Below, one piece after another: positions 53,914 through 64,000 of a stretch of DNA of 64,000 nt (position 1 is its first letter; each line of letters opens with the position of its first letter). A model generated the notes under the pieces. It did not search any database, was not told the origin of the DNA, and saw only the letters and a program-made list of their open reading frames with translations. The DNA is from JAPYTK01 sp964401935. Its GTDB lineage: Bacteria > Myxococcota_A > Polyangia > Polyangiales > Polyangiaceae. The stretch is taken from the NCBI GenBank assembly GCA_964401935.1, contig CAYOAL010000001.1, positions 1-64,000 of the forward strand, given 5' to 3'. The translations under genes and the position numbers were made by a program.

Positions 53914-55179
53914 ATGAAGGCGACAACGACCGAGATCGTCACGCTCGACGTAGAGCGTGTTGCCCACACCGGCGAGGGGGTGGCCACGCTCGCCGGCGCC
54001 ACCCTGCTGGTGCGAGGCGCGCTCCCCGGCGAGCGCGTGACCGCCGCCGTCGTCCACCGCGGCAAGGTGACGCGAGCGCAGACCCTCGAGGTGCTCGCCA
54101 AGAGCCCCGAGCGCGTGGAGCCGGCCTGTCCCCATGCGCTCCGTTGCGGCGGCTGTGACCTGATGCACGCCTCGCTCGCGCTTCAACGCGAGGTGCGACG
54201 CGCCGCCGTCCTTCAGCTGCTCGGAGGGGCCGTGGGCGAGCCCCTCCCCGAGCCCGCGCTGCACACTCCGAGCCCCGCCCTCGGCTATCGTTCGCGCGCG
54301 CGCCTCTCCCTCCGTTGTCAGGGGGGAGCTCCCGACGCCGGCTACCGCCGCTCGCGCAGCCACGAGCTCGCTCCCATCGACGACTGCGTGGTGCTGCGAG
54401 CCGAGCTCCGCCCCGCGATCGGGCTGCTCTCCGAGCTCGTGAACGGCAGCCACGGGGAGGGAGAGGCACAGATCGCGCTCGGGGCGGCGCAGAAGGTGAC
54501 GATCGACCTGCGCTGGAGCGGCCGCCTCGACCGAGCCGTGTTCGCGCGCGCCGATCGGGCGGTCACCGCGGGCCAGCTCGGGGGCGTGCAGATCTGGGAA
54601 GGAGGAGCCCGCACCCCGGCCTCGTTCGGCGACGCGCGCGCGTGTGTGCCGGGGCTCGACGGCCGCCCGTTGTTCATCCCGGCTGGCGGCTTCGCGCAGG
54701 CGTCCGACGAGGGAGCCCAGCTCCTCGCGACGCGCGTCGGCGAGCTCGCCGCCCTGCGCGCTGGGGGCCTCACCATCGAGCTCTTCGCGGGGAGCGGCAC
54801 CCTCACCATCGCCGCCATCCCGAGCGCGGAGCGCTACGTGGCCGTCGAAGCCGACGACGCGGCGGCGGCGATGTTGCGCGAGAACCTCTCGCTCCGAGGG
54901 CTCGTGGCCAAAGTGATGACCGCCGACGCCGAGGACTACGCGCTCAAGCGGCCGCTCGCCACGGTGATCCTCGATCCCCCACGGGCCGGCGCTCCACGCG
55001 CCTGTGAGCACGTGGCCGCCGCGCGCCCGCGGCAGATCATCTACGTGTCGTGCAACCCCGCCACCCTCGCTCGCGATCTCACCAAGCTGCCTGGTTATCG
55101 GCTGGAGCAGCTCGAGATCGTCGAGCTCTTCCCTCAGACGAGCCACGTCGAGACGATCGTGCGCCTCGTGCGCCGTTGA
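53914..55179 (+). CDS. RumA/TrmA-family RNA (uracil-5-)-methyltransferase
   Basis: The 421-residue protein has an N-terminal TRAM-like domain, iron-sulfur Cys in CPHALRCGGCDL and the fourth Cys in DDCVVL, the SAM-binding ELFAGSGTLTIA, VILDPPRAGA, and the catalytic Cys in VSCNPATLARDL. It methylates uracil C5 in rRNA or tRNA using SAM. RlmD and TrmA cannot be separated here. Starts 5 bases after the kinase -1-frame stop; tilS follows 7 bases after its stop. Confidence 0.9.
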   Translation: MKATTTEIVTLDVERVAHTGEGVATLAGATLLVRGALPGERVTAAVVHRGKVTRAQTLEVLAKSPERVEPACPHALRCGGCDLMHASLALQREVRRAAVLQLLGGAVGEPLPEPALHTPSPALGYRSRARLSLRCQGGAPDAGYRRSRSHELAPIDDCVVLRAELRPAIGLLSELVNGSHGEGEAQIALGAAQKVTIDLRWSGRLDRAVFARADRAVTAGQLGGVQIWEGGARTPASFGDARACVPGLDGRPLFIPAGGFAQASDEGAQLLATRVGELAALRAGGLTIELFAGSGTLTIAAIPSAERYVAVEADDAAAAMLRENLSLRGLVAKVMTADAEDYALKRPLATVILDPPRAGAPRACEHVAAARPRQIIYVSCNPATLARDLTKLPGYRLEQLEIVELFPQTSHVETIVRLVRR

Positions 55180-55186
55180 GCCGCCG

Positions 55187-56089
55187 ATGGCGCCACGCTC
55201 GCACCCGCCGACGGTCCTCACCCTCGTCGCGCGCGCGCTCCGCCGACATCGCATGGTCACCCGCGGTCAACGGCTCTTGTGCGCCGTGTCGGGCGGCCCC
55301 GACTCGATGGCGCTCCTCCACGCGCTGGCGCGCCTGCGGCCGAAGCACGGCTACGAGCTCGCGGCGGCCGGGGTCGATCATGGTCTCCGAGCCGCGGCGA
55401 AGGAAGAGCTCGCGCTCGCGGCCGAGCTCGCGGCGGCGGTGGCGGTGCCTTTTCACTCCCTCAGCGCGAACGTCGGGGGCGGCGCCAACCTCCAGGCGCG
55501 CGCACGCCGTGAGCGACACCGCGCGCTGCAGCGCGCGGCCGCCGAGCTCGGGGCGGACGCCGTGGCGCTCGGGCACACCGCCGACGATCGCGCCGAGACC
55601 TGGCTCTTGCGGCTGCTCGGAGGCGCGGGGCCACGGGGTCTCGCGGTGCTGCCCCCCATCGCCCCCGGGGTCGAGGGCGAGGTGCGCCTTTGCCGCCCCC
55701 TCCTCGAAGCTCGACGCGCGGACGTGCTCGCCCACCTCCGCCGCCACCACCTCGACGTCGCTCACGATCCCTCCAACGAAGACCGGCGGTTTCTGCGCAC
55801 GCGGGTGAGGCGGGAGCTGTTGCCGTTGCTCGAAGAGCTGTCGCCCCAGATCGTGACCCACCTCTGTTCGCTCGCCGAAATCCTGGCGCCGACGGACGAC
55901 GCGCTCGTCGGCCTCGGTCGCGCTCAGCGGCAGGCGCTCGAGGAGGTGCTGAGAGATGGCTTGCGCGGAGCGACCCGGGCCGTCACCCTCCGAATCCATG
56001 GTGGTCGCGAGCTGTCCCTGCGGTTCGAGGAGGCTCCGCCTTCGGGCCGGAGCCCTGCCCAGATGGGCAGGGCTCACCGCGACCGCTGA
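55187..56089 (+). CDS. tilS: tRNA(Ile)-lysidine synthase
   Basis: The 300-residue protein has the PP-loop SGGPDS (residues 35-40), the GVDHGLR segment and GHTADDRAETWLLRLLGG, which are diagnostic for TilS. It lysinylates C34 of tRNA-Ile(CAU) so that it reads AUA. The C-terminal part is shorter than in E. coli TilS, as in many small variants. Likely cotranscribed with the upstream RNA methyltransferase gene. Confidence 0.94.
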   Translation: MAPRSHPPTVLTLVARALRRHRMVTRGQRLLCAVSGGPDSMALLHALARLRPKHGYELAAAGVDHGLRAAAKEELALAAELAAAVAVPFHSLSANVGGGANLQARARRERHRALQRAAAELGADAVALGHTADDRAETWLLRLLGGAGPRGLAVLPPIAPGVEGEVRLCRPLLEARRADVLAHLRRHHLDVAHDPSNEDRRFLRTRVRRELLPLLEELSPQIVTHLCSLAEILAPTDDALVGLGRAQRQALEEVLRDGLRGATRAVTLRIHGGRELSLRFEEAPPSGRSPAQMGRAHRDR

Positions 56090-56315
56090 GCGCTCGAGGG
56101 CGACCTCGCAGCGGACCTTGCCGAACGACTACAGTCTCTTGCGAGTCTCCGGCGCGTGCCCAGCGCCCTGCGAGCGGCGTGATGTTTTTGTCCGCACCTG
56201 GTAATTCGGGCCGTTGACCTGTCTTTTGCATGAACAATGATCAGATTGTGAGTCGACGTTCGACTTTCACGATGGCATGCTAAATCTCGGGCAATAGCCC
56301 ACCTTTGCAGCTTGG

Positions 56316-58301
<1,986 letters not shown>

Positions 58302-58328
58302 GCGCGCCGCCGGCGCCGCAGCGCCACC

Positions 58329-58367
58329 TCGCCCCCGCTCCCCTTGGGTTCGGGGGCGAAGTCGTTT
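58329..58367 (+). terminator. Hairpin terminator after ftsH
   Basis: A 9-bp stem, TCGCCCCCG (58329-58337) with CGGGGGCGA (58351-58359), is followed by AGTCGTTTT, a short T-run. It lies 28 bases past the ftsH stop. Confidence 0.5.
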
Positions 58368-58463
58368 TCGGCCGGTGGCGCCTCCTCTTGCCCTCCGTCG
58401 CGAGGCGTCTCTCGGGGCGGGGGCCCGTCGGTGCTCGGACGACCCCGTGCTAGCATCCGGCCC

Positions 58464-59858
58464 ATGAGTGTCCTCATCAAGAACGGCCGCGTCATCACTG
58501 CCACCGATGATTACTTCGCCGACGTCTACGTCGAGGGCGAGTCGATCACGCAGCTCGGAAAGAACCTCGCCGTCCACGCCGACAAGGTGATCGATGCCGC
58601 CGGCAAGCTCGTGATCCCGGGAGGAATCGACGCCCACACCCACCTCGACATGCCGTTCGGGGGCACGACGTCGGCCGACGACTTCGAGAGCGGCACCCAA
58701 GCCGCCGCGCACGGGGGCACGACCACCATCATCGACTTCGCGATCCAGACCAAGGGGGAGTCGACGCTCAAGGGCCTCGAGGCGTGGCACGCCAAGGCCG
58801 AGGGCAAGGCCGCCATCGACTACGGCTTCCACATGATCATCACGGACATGCCCGACGAGCGGCTCGATGAGATGAACCGGCTCGTGGACGAGGGCATCAC
58901 CTCGTACAAGCTGTTCATGGCCTACCCCGGCGTCCTCTACGTGGACGACGGCACCCTCTACCGGGCCTTCCGACGCGCCGGCGACAACGGCACCCGCATC
59001 TGCATGCACGCGGAGAACGGGATCGTGATCGACGAGATCATCAAGCTCGCGGTGGCGGACGGCAAGCTCGAGCCCAAGTACCACGCGCTCACCCGTCCCA
59101 CGCGGATGGAAGCAGAGGGCGTGTACCGCTCGATCGCCATCGCGGAGGTCGCGGGGGTGCCGCTCTACATCGTGCATCTCTCCTCTGCCGACGCGCTCGA
59201 GGAGGTGAAGCGCGCGCGGATGCGGGGGGTCGACGTGATGGCCGAGACGTGTCCCCAGTACTTGTGGCTCGATCAGAGCTTCTACGAGCGCGACGACTTC
59301 GAGGGCGCCAAGTGGGTGATGACCCCGGCCTTGCGCGAGAAGTGGAACCAGGACGTGCTGTGGCAAGGCCTCAGGCTCGGTCACCTCGGCAACGTGGCTA
59401 CCGACCACTGCCCCTTCTGCTTCAAGGATCAGAAGGAGCTCGGCAAGGGCGACTTCCGCAAGATCCCGAACGGCGCGCCCGGCATCGAGAACCGGATGAG
59501 CCTCATGTATCACGGGGGTGTGGTTCAGGGCCGGATTGGGCTCAATCGGTGGGTGGAGCTCACGTCGACGGCGGCGGCCAAGACCTTCGGCCTCTTCCCC
59601 AAGAAGGGCACCATCGCGGTGGGCAGCGACGCGGACATCGTGGTGTTCGACCCCGACCGCAAAGAGACGATCAGCATCGACAACCCGTTCACGCACCACA
59701 TGCGCGTCGACTACTCCGCTTACGAGGGCTTCGAGATCCAAGGCTGGAGCGAGGTGGTGCTCTCTCGTGGACGGGTGATGGTGGAAAACGGTACGCTCAA
59801 CACTCGCGGTGGAGGACGGTTCATCAAGCGCGCCCGCGCCGGTGAGCTCTTGCGCTGA
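58464..59858 (+). CDS. hydA: Dihydropyrimidinase (hydantoinase)
   Basis: The 464-residue amidohydrolase has metal ligands in DAHTHLD (His58, His60), the carboxylated lysine Lys149 in SYKLFMAYPG, His in CMHAEN and YIVHLSS, and Asp in ATDHCPF. It opens dihydrouracil or dihydrothymine rings in reductive pyrimidine breakdown, or hydantoins. Four genes later a nitrilase-family amidase resembles the next enzyme of the pathway. The ATG at 58464 is supported by alignment to the usual MSxLIKNGRV start. Confidence 0.95.
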   Translation: MSVLIKNGRVITATDDYFADVYVEGESITQLGKNLAVHADKVIDAAGKLVIPGGIDAHTHLDMPFGGTTSADDFESGTQAAAHGGTTTIIDFAIQTKGESTLKGLEAWHAKAEGKAAIDYGFHMIITDMPDERLDEMNRLVDEGITSYKLFMAYPGVLYVDDGTLYRAFRRAGDNGTRICMHAENGIVIDEIIKLAVADGKLEPKYHALTRPTRMEAEGVYRSIAIAEVAGVPLYIVHLSSADALEEVKRARMRGVDVMAETCPQYLWLDQSFYERDDFEGAKWVMTPALREKWNQDVLWQGLRLGHLGNVATDHCPFCFKDQKELGKGDFRKIPNGAPGIENRMSLMYHGGVVQGRIGLNRWVELTSTAAAKTFGLFPKKGTIAVGSDADIVVFDPDRKETISIDNPFTHHMRVDYSAYEGFEIQGWSEVVLSRGRVMVENGTLNTRGGGRFIKRARAGELLR

Positions 59859-59861
59859 ACG

Positions 59862-61634
59862 ATGAGCAACGCGCGACACTGGCTGCTCACGGCGGGCTTT
59901 GTGCTCGCCGCGCAGAGTTGCGTGCTCGACCGTGGCGGAAGGCTCGACGCGAGCGACCCCAACCCCGCCGGAGGCGCGGGAGGCAGCGCGGTGTGCGTCG
60001 AGGCGGCGGACTGCCCGGAGGTGACCTGTCGAGCATCGAGCTGCGTGGAAGGCGAGTGCTCCACGACCCCCGAGCCCGCAGGCACCCCCTGCGGCGACGG
60101 GCGCGTGTGCGACGTGGCGGCGGTGTGCAAGCTGCCCCCCGGGGAGGGCTGTGACAACGGCGAGGAGTGCCACGCTGGCTTCTGCGTCGACGGTGTCTGC
60201 TGCGCCGAGGCGTGCGACGCCACCTGCTCCACCTGCACCGCCGTGCCGGGCGAGTGCACCGTCTACCCGTCCGGGCAAGATCCCGAGAGCGAGTGCCCAG
60301 CGACGCTCTCGTGCGACGGCTCGGCGCGCTGCGCGCTCGGTGAGCACCTCTTCAGCTCGGCGTTCGGCGCGAACGACCGGGTGGAGGCCCGCGCGGTCAC
60401 CGTCGATCGGGATGGGAACATCATCGTGGCCCTTCACTTCACCGGCGCGTTGACGGTGGGAGCCAACACGTACAACGCAGGCATCTCCTTTCACGACGCG
60501 CTGCTCGTGAAGCTCGACCCCGACGGCAACGTAGTGTGGAGCGAGCACATCGGCGGGGGCGAGTATGAGGACATCCACGCCCTCACCACGGATCTCGCCG
60601 GCAATATCTACGTGGTCGGGCGCTTCTCGGACGAGATCGACATCCTGGGGACCACGTACGTGACGCCGGGTTTCGACTACGATGGGATGCTGTTCTCGCT
60701 CTCCAGCAGCGGCAACCTTCGCTGGTCGAAGCACTTCACCGGCTCGCTGACCAATGCCGTGAACGACGTGGCCATCACCCCCGACGGCTTCGTCGTCGTG
60801 GTGGGCGTGTTCGACGGCGATCACGTCATCGAAGGGGAGACGCACATGTCCACCGCGAGCTTCGACTCGGAGGTGTGGGCGGCCAAGTACAACGCGGCCG
60901 GCATCTTCGCGTGGGAGCTTTTGTACCTCGCCGCCGGCGACGACCACGCGGCGGCGGTCGACGTCACGGCGGGCGGCACGATCCTCATCGGCGGCCACTA
61001 CGCCGGGAGCTTCGACGCGTCGGTCGCGGTGCCCATGGCCACGGCCCAGGATGTGTTCATCGCCCACGTCGACGCGGCCGGCGCCACCCTCGAGGTGGAG
61101 GTGCACGGTGGGCCAGGCAACCAGCGGCTCACGGATCTCACCTCGGTGGGAGACGGTTGGGCCATCGCCGGTTCGTTCGACGGCTTCGCCAACCTCGGGG
61201 GCGGGCCCCTGCCCTACAGCGGCAGCCTCTTCGACGCCTTCGCGGCGATCTTCGATGCGGCGGGCGACCCGGTGTGGAGCGCGAGCTACGGCGACACCGG
61301 CACTCAGGAGATCACCACCATCGCAGACGACAACCAGGGCAACGTGCTCTTCGGCGGGTACTTCGCCACCGGCCTGCGCGTCGAGGGTGTACAGCTCCCC
61401 TACGTGAGCGGTCAGGATCCGTTCCTCGTGAAGGTGAACGGCTCCGGCAAGGTGCTCTGGAGCCGTGGGTTGGGGTCGACCGCCGACGAGCGGATCGTGG
61501 CTGGCGCGGTGGGTCTCGACGACACCTCGGTGACCGTGGGCACCTTCGGACCGACCACCCTCGACTTCGGAGGTGCCGAGCTGACGAACACGAGCCTCCA
61601 GAACCACGCCTTCGTGTTGAAGCTGTCCCCGTGA
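59862..61634 (+). CDS. Lipoprotein with Cys-rich region and beta-propeller-like repeats
   Basis: The 590-residue precursor has a lipoprotein signal (lipobox AQSC), a Cys-rich region (about residues 40-160, with EGF-like CDNGEECHAGFCVDGVCC), then repeats of about 45 residues with ITTDLAGNIYVVGRF-like and DPDGNVVW words, as in SBBP beta-propellers. It is likely surface-exposed. It begins 3 bases after the hydA stop, in the same direction, but functional linkage to pyrimidine catabolism is not evident. Confidence 0.85.
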   Translation: MSNARHWLLTAGFVLAAQSCVLDRGGRLDASDPNPAGGAGGSAVCVEAADCPEVTCRASSCVEGECSTTPEPAGTPCGDGRVCDVAAVCKLPPGEGCDNGEECHAGFCVDGVCCAEACDATCSTCTAVPGECTVYPSGQDPESECPATLSCDGSARCALGEHLFSSAFGANDRVEARAVTVDRDGNIIVALHFTGALTVGANTYNAGISFHDALLVKLDPDGNVVWSEHIGGGEYEDIHALTTDLAGNIYVVGRFSDEIDILGTTYVTPGFDYDGMLFSLSSSGNLRWSKHFTGSLTNAVNDVAITPDGFVVVVGVFDGDHVIEGETHMSTASFDSEVWAAKYNAAGIFAWELLYLAAGDDHAAAVDVTAGGTILIGGHYAGSFDASVAVPMATAQDVFIAHVDAAGATLEVEVHGGPGNQRLTDLTSVGDGWAIAGSFDGFANLGGGPLPYSGSLFDAFAAIFDAAGDPVWSASYGDTGTQEITTIADDNQGNVLFGGYFATGLRVEGVQLPYVSGQDPFLVKVNGSGKVLWSRGLGSTADERIVAGAVGLDDTSVTVGTFGPTTLDFGGAELTNTSLQNHAFVLKLSP

Positions 61635-62437
61635 GCTTCCCGCTGCGTCTCATCGGCCATCGCGGGGCCGCGCGAGAGAGGCCTGAGAACACGTTGCCCT
61701 CCTTCGAGCGTGCGCTCGAGATCGGCGTGGACGTGCTCGAGACCGACGTGCAGATGACGCGCGACGGCGTGGTGGTGGTGTCCCACGACGACGACGGTGG
61801 ACGCATGGCCGGCGTCGCCCGCCCGATCCGGGCCTCTACCTTCGACGAGGTGCGCTCGTGGGATGCGGGGCGCGGCTTTCGCGACGGGAACGGCGGCACG
61901 TCCTTCGCGGGCTGCGGTGTCGCCGTGCCCAGCTTCGAGGAGGTCTTGACACGCTTTCCCGACGCGCAGCTCAACGTGGACATCAAGCCCAACGATCTCC
62001 GCGTGGTCGACGCGGTGCTCGCGCTCCTCGCCGCGCACCGCGCACAAGACCGGGTGACCCTCGCGAGCTTTCACACCCGCGTCATCGAGGCCGTGCGGCG
62101 GAAGTTCGCGGGGCCGACGGTGCTCGCCCAGCGTGAGGTGCTGTGGCTCGTGGCCACCCCCCTCGCCGTCTTGCGCTTCACCGGTGTGAAGGGGAGCGCG
62201 GTGCAGCTCCCTCCCCACGCCGGCGGCGTCGAGCTCGGGAGCACGCGCTTCATCGACAAGTGTCACAGCCTCGGCCTGCGCGTCGACTTCTGGACGGTGA
62301 ACGACCCGGTGGTCGCCGACATCCTGCTCGCACGAGGCGCCGACGGCCTCATCTCCGACGACCCCGCGCGCTTGAAGCCGCTGTTCGAACGGCGCCGGGC
62401 GCCGTTGCGGCTTTCGGGCCGCATCCATGAGGGCTAA
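61631..62437 (+). CDS. Glycerophosphodiester phosphodiesterase
   Basis: The 268-residue TIM-barrel protein has the GDPD motif LIGHRGAARERPENT (His10, Arg11), ETDVQMTRDGVVVVSHD (Glu, Asp, His), and VDFWTVNDP. It splits glycerophosphodiesters from phospholipid turnover into glycerol-3-phosphate and an alcohol. No signal peptide, so it acts in the cytoplasm. The GTG start overlaps the preceding stop by 4 bases. Confidence 0.93.
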   Translation: MSFPLRLIGHRGAARERPENTLPSFERALEIGVDVLETDVQMTRDGVVVVSHDDDGGRMAGVARPIRASTFDEVRSWDAGRGFRDGNGGTSFAGCGVAVPSFEEVLTRFPDAQLNVDIKPNDLRVVDAVLALLAAHRAQDRVTLASFHTRVIEAVRRKFAGPTVLAQREVLWLVATPLAVLRFTGVKGSAVQLPPHAGGVELGSTRFIDKCHSLGLRVDFWTVNDPVVADILLARGADGLISDDPARLKPLFERRRAPLRLSGRIHEG

Positions 62438-62448
62438 GGTGGGCGCCG

Positions 62449-62748
62449 ATGGCCGAGATCACCTTTCGCGACTTCGCTGGCGCCCTGATGGGCAACGACC
62501 ACGCGCTCGCTGCGCAACACCTCGAGGCGCTCCTCGGCGTCGACGGCGCGACCGCCGCCGCTGGCACCGAGCACTTCGTGGCCCAGATGAAGGCGAGCCC
62601 CGCGTTCATGGCCAAAGCGATGAGCATGCGCTCGGTGGTGGAGGGCGCCGACCGTGGCGCGCTGGTCGCCCTCCTCGCCGAGTGCTTCGCGCTGCCGGCT
62701 CCCACCGCCGAGAGCGCGGCCGACACGCTGCTCAGCCGCTACGCCTGA
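62449..62748 (+). CDS. Small Ala-rich helical protein, function unknown
   Basis: The 99-residue protein is Ala/Leu-rich and predicted helical, without Cys, signal peptide or known motif. It follows the glycerophosphodiesterase gene by 11 bases and is probably cotranscribed. A convergent amidase gene lies 87 bases past its stop. Confidence 0.7.
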   Translation: MAEITFRDFAGALMGNDHALAAQHLEALLGVDGATAAAGTEHFVAQMKASPAFMAKAMSMRSVVEGADRGALVALLAECFALPAPTAESAADTLLSRYA

Positions 62749-62835
62749 GACCGCGAGGGTCGCGCAAGCGCGCGGTCGCGCGGCGAGCGGAAAGTTCGCT
62801 CCAAGAGCGGCAGCGCCGGGGCAAGCTCGGTGAGC

Positions 62836-63708
62836 TCAGGGCAACAGCTCGGTGAGGTCGCCGTAGGTCTCGGGCCGGCGGTCGCGGAAGAACTGCCACA
62901 CGCGCCGCACCTCCTCGATCATGTCGAGGTCGCAGTCGGCCACGACGATGTCGTCCTCCGTCTCGCTGCCGGTGGCGAGGAAGTTGCCGCGCGGATCGAC
63001 GATGTAGCTCGTGCCGTAGAACCTGCCGAGGTCCCAGGGCTTCTCTTCGCCCACGCGATTGCTCGCGGCGACGAAGTAGCCGTTGGCGACGGCGTGCGCA
63101 GGTTGCTCGAGCTTCCAGAGGTACTGCGAGAGGCCCGCGACGGTGGCCGATGGGTTGAAGACGATCTCCGCGCCGTTGAGGCCGAGCAGACGCGCTCCCT
63201 CCGGGAAGTGGCGGTCGTAGCAGATGTACACCCCCACCTTGGCGAAGGCGGTCTGGAACACCGGATAGCCGAGGTTGCCGGGCTTGAAGAAGTACTTCTC
63301 CCAGAACCCGCTGGTGTGCGGGATGTGCTGCTTGCGGTACTTCCCGAGGTACTTCCCGTCGGCGTCGATGACCGCTGCCGAGTTGTAATACACCCCCGCC
63401 TGCTCGCGCTCGTAGAGCGGCACCACCATCACCATCTGGTGCTTCTTGCAGAGCTCTTGCATCGCCTCCGTGGTGGGGCCGGGGATCGACTCGGCGGCGT
63501 CGTACCACTTGGGATCTTGGCTCGGGCAGAAGTAGGGGCCGTTGAAGATCTCTTGCAAGCCGAGGATCTGCACCCCCTTCGCGGCGGCCTCCTCGATCAT
63601 CTTCACGTGCTTCGCGAGGGCCGCGTCCTGAATCTCTTGGACCGACTTGTCACCATCGTTGACCGCGTCGGATGCTTGGATGAGCCCTACTTTGACAATG
63701 CGCGCCAT
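62836..63708 (-). CDS. Nitrilase-superfamily carbon-nitrogen hydrolase (beta-ureidopropionase/N-carbamoyl-amidase type)
   Basis: The 290-residue protein has the nitrilase triad: Glu53 in LQEIFNGPYF, Lys126 in KYRKQHIPH, and Cys163 in YICYDRHFPE. The FNGPYFCPSQ and SATVAGLSQYLW segments resemble beta-ureidopropionase and N-carbamoylputrescine amidase. With hydA nearby, hydrolysis of N-carbamoyl-beta-alanine is likely (inference). GAGGA upstream supports the ATG at 63708. Confidence 0.9.
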   Translation of the reverse strand: MARIVKVGLIQASDAVNDGDKSVQEIQDAALAKHVKMIEEAAAKGVQILGLQEIFNGPYFCPSQDPKWYDAAESIPGPTTEAMQELCKKHQMVMVVPLYEREQAGVYYNSAAVIDADGKYLGKYRKQHIPHTSGFWEKYFFKPGNLGYPVFQTAFAKVGVYICYDRHFPEGARLLGLNGAEIVFNPSATVAGLSQYLWKLEQPAHAVANGYFVAASNRVGEEKPWDLGRFYGTSYIVDPRGNFLATGSETEDDIVVADCDLDMIEEVRRVWQFFRDRRPETYGDLTELLP

Positions 63709-63809
63709 GCTGATCAGTCCTCCCGGGTGAGGGAACCCTTTTTGGTGCGCACCGCGCCCTCCGTCAAGCTTCTACGTCGGCGAGGAGCTGTCGGCGACGA
63801 CGAGGCGGC

Positions 63810-64000
63810 TCACAGCCGAGGCTCGAGCACGCAGTCGAGGTTCTGCTCGACGCAGGCGTCGAGCAGCGCCTCGCGCGCCTTCGACACGGGCACGGAAGGA
63901 GGTATGTCGATGTCGGCTCTCAACACGAAGGTGGGGGTCCCCGTCATGGGCGCGTGGACGACGGCGGTGTCGAGCGCGGCCACGTTGATCTCGAACCGCG
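63810..64000 (-). CDS. C-terminal fragment of a gene running off the window edge
   Basis: A minus-strand frame enters from the right edge and stops at TGA (63812-63810). The visible 62 residues are compact and protein-like (FEINVAALDTAVVHAPMTG, then TPTFVLRADIDIP, ending CVLEPRL), with two Cys and normal codon use. The family was not recognised. The start is outside the window. Confidence 0.6.
   Translation of the reverse strand, partial: RFEINVAALDTAVVHAPMTGTPTFVLRADIDIPPSVPVSKAREALLDACVEQNLDCVLEPRL

Noticed and set aside
56214..56243. TTGACC-based promoter for ftsH at about 56214
   Set aside because: The -35 matches, but no convincing -10 lies at 16-18 bp (the candidate TGATCA is weak), so it was not listed as a feature.

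Overview
The window is high-GC bacterial chromosome from a myxobacterium (Myxococcota, most likely Polyangia; the class is inferred). Supporting signs are a MYXO-CTERM sorting tail at 13536-15164, many orphan Cys-rich or repeat-bearing lipoproteins, a Ser/Thr kinase with a C-terminal PEGA-like module, a GAF/GAF/GGDEF protein, and the coupling of alternative complex III (ACIII) to a caa3 oxidase. No rRNA, tRNA, insertion sequence, prophage or CRISPR array was seen.

Layout. 1-5.0 kb: a cut-off surface protein with 15-nt repeats, a methyltransferase and two lipoproteins. 5.1-9.4 kb: an overlapping three-gene cassette of a GcvT-like protein and two phytoene-desaturase-like FAD enzymes. 9.4-13.2 kb: divergent histidine kinase and diguanylate cyclase. 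13.5-16.8 kb: MYXO-CTERM protein, esterase-like protein and a small acidic protein. 17.0-30.0 kb: a tightly packed respiratory operon, actABCDEF, a membrane protein, a SCO protein and ctaCDEF, encoding a quinol to cytochrome c to O2 supercomplex. 30.0-37.1 kb (minus strand): a Cys-rich MerR-type regulator followed by iscS-iscU-iscA-hscB-hscA-fdx and a leucine-rich-repeat gene. 37.2-38.5 kb: divergent SUMF1-domain and zinc-ribbon membrane proteins.

38.46-39.25 kb is non-coding, lies between convergent genes, and holds four copies of a long imperfect palindrome with an invariant loop. This is the most striking unexplained structure in the window. 39.2-44.3 kb: choice-of-anchor lipoprotein, halogenase-like flavoenzyme with a divergent ferredoxin, nucleotidyltransferase and CDP-alcohol phosphatidyltransferase. 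44.5-51.1 kb: PDZ lipoprotein, TRAP-type binding protein, metK, two membrane proteins, a lipoprotein and mnmA. 51.3-53.9 kb: a Ser/Thr kinase whose reading frame breaks at an A10 tract containing an A AAA AAG slippery heptamer, with a PEGA-like module continuing in the -1 frame. 53.9-58.3 kb: RNA methyltransferase, tilS and ftsH. 58.4-64.0 kb: dihydropyrimidinase and a carbamoyl-amidase-like nitrilase (pyrimidine catabolism), flanking a beta-propeller lipoprotein, a glycerophosphodiesterase and a small protein, then the 3' end of one more gene.

Functionally the window mixes core energy metabolism, Fe-S cluster assembly, tRNA modification, SAM synthesis and proteolysis with envelope and signalling genes typical of large myxobacterial genomes. 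Start codons are chosen by Shine-Dalgarno match, family alignment and overlap with neighbours; doubtful ones are flagged.
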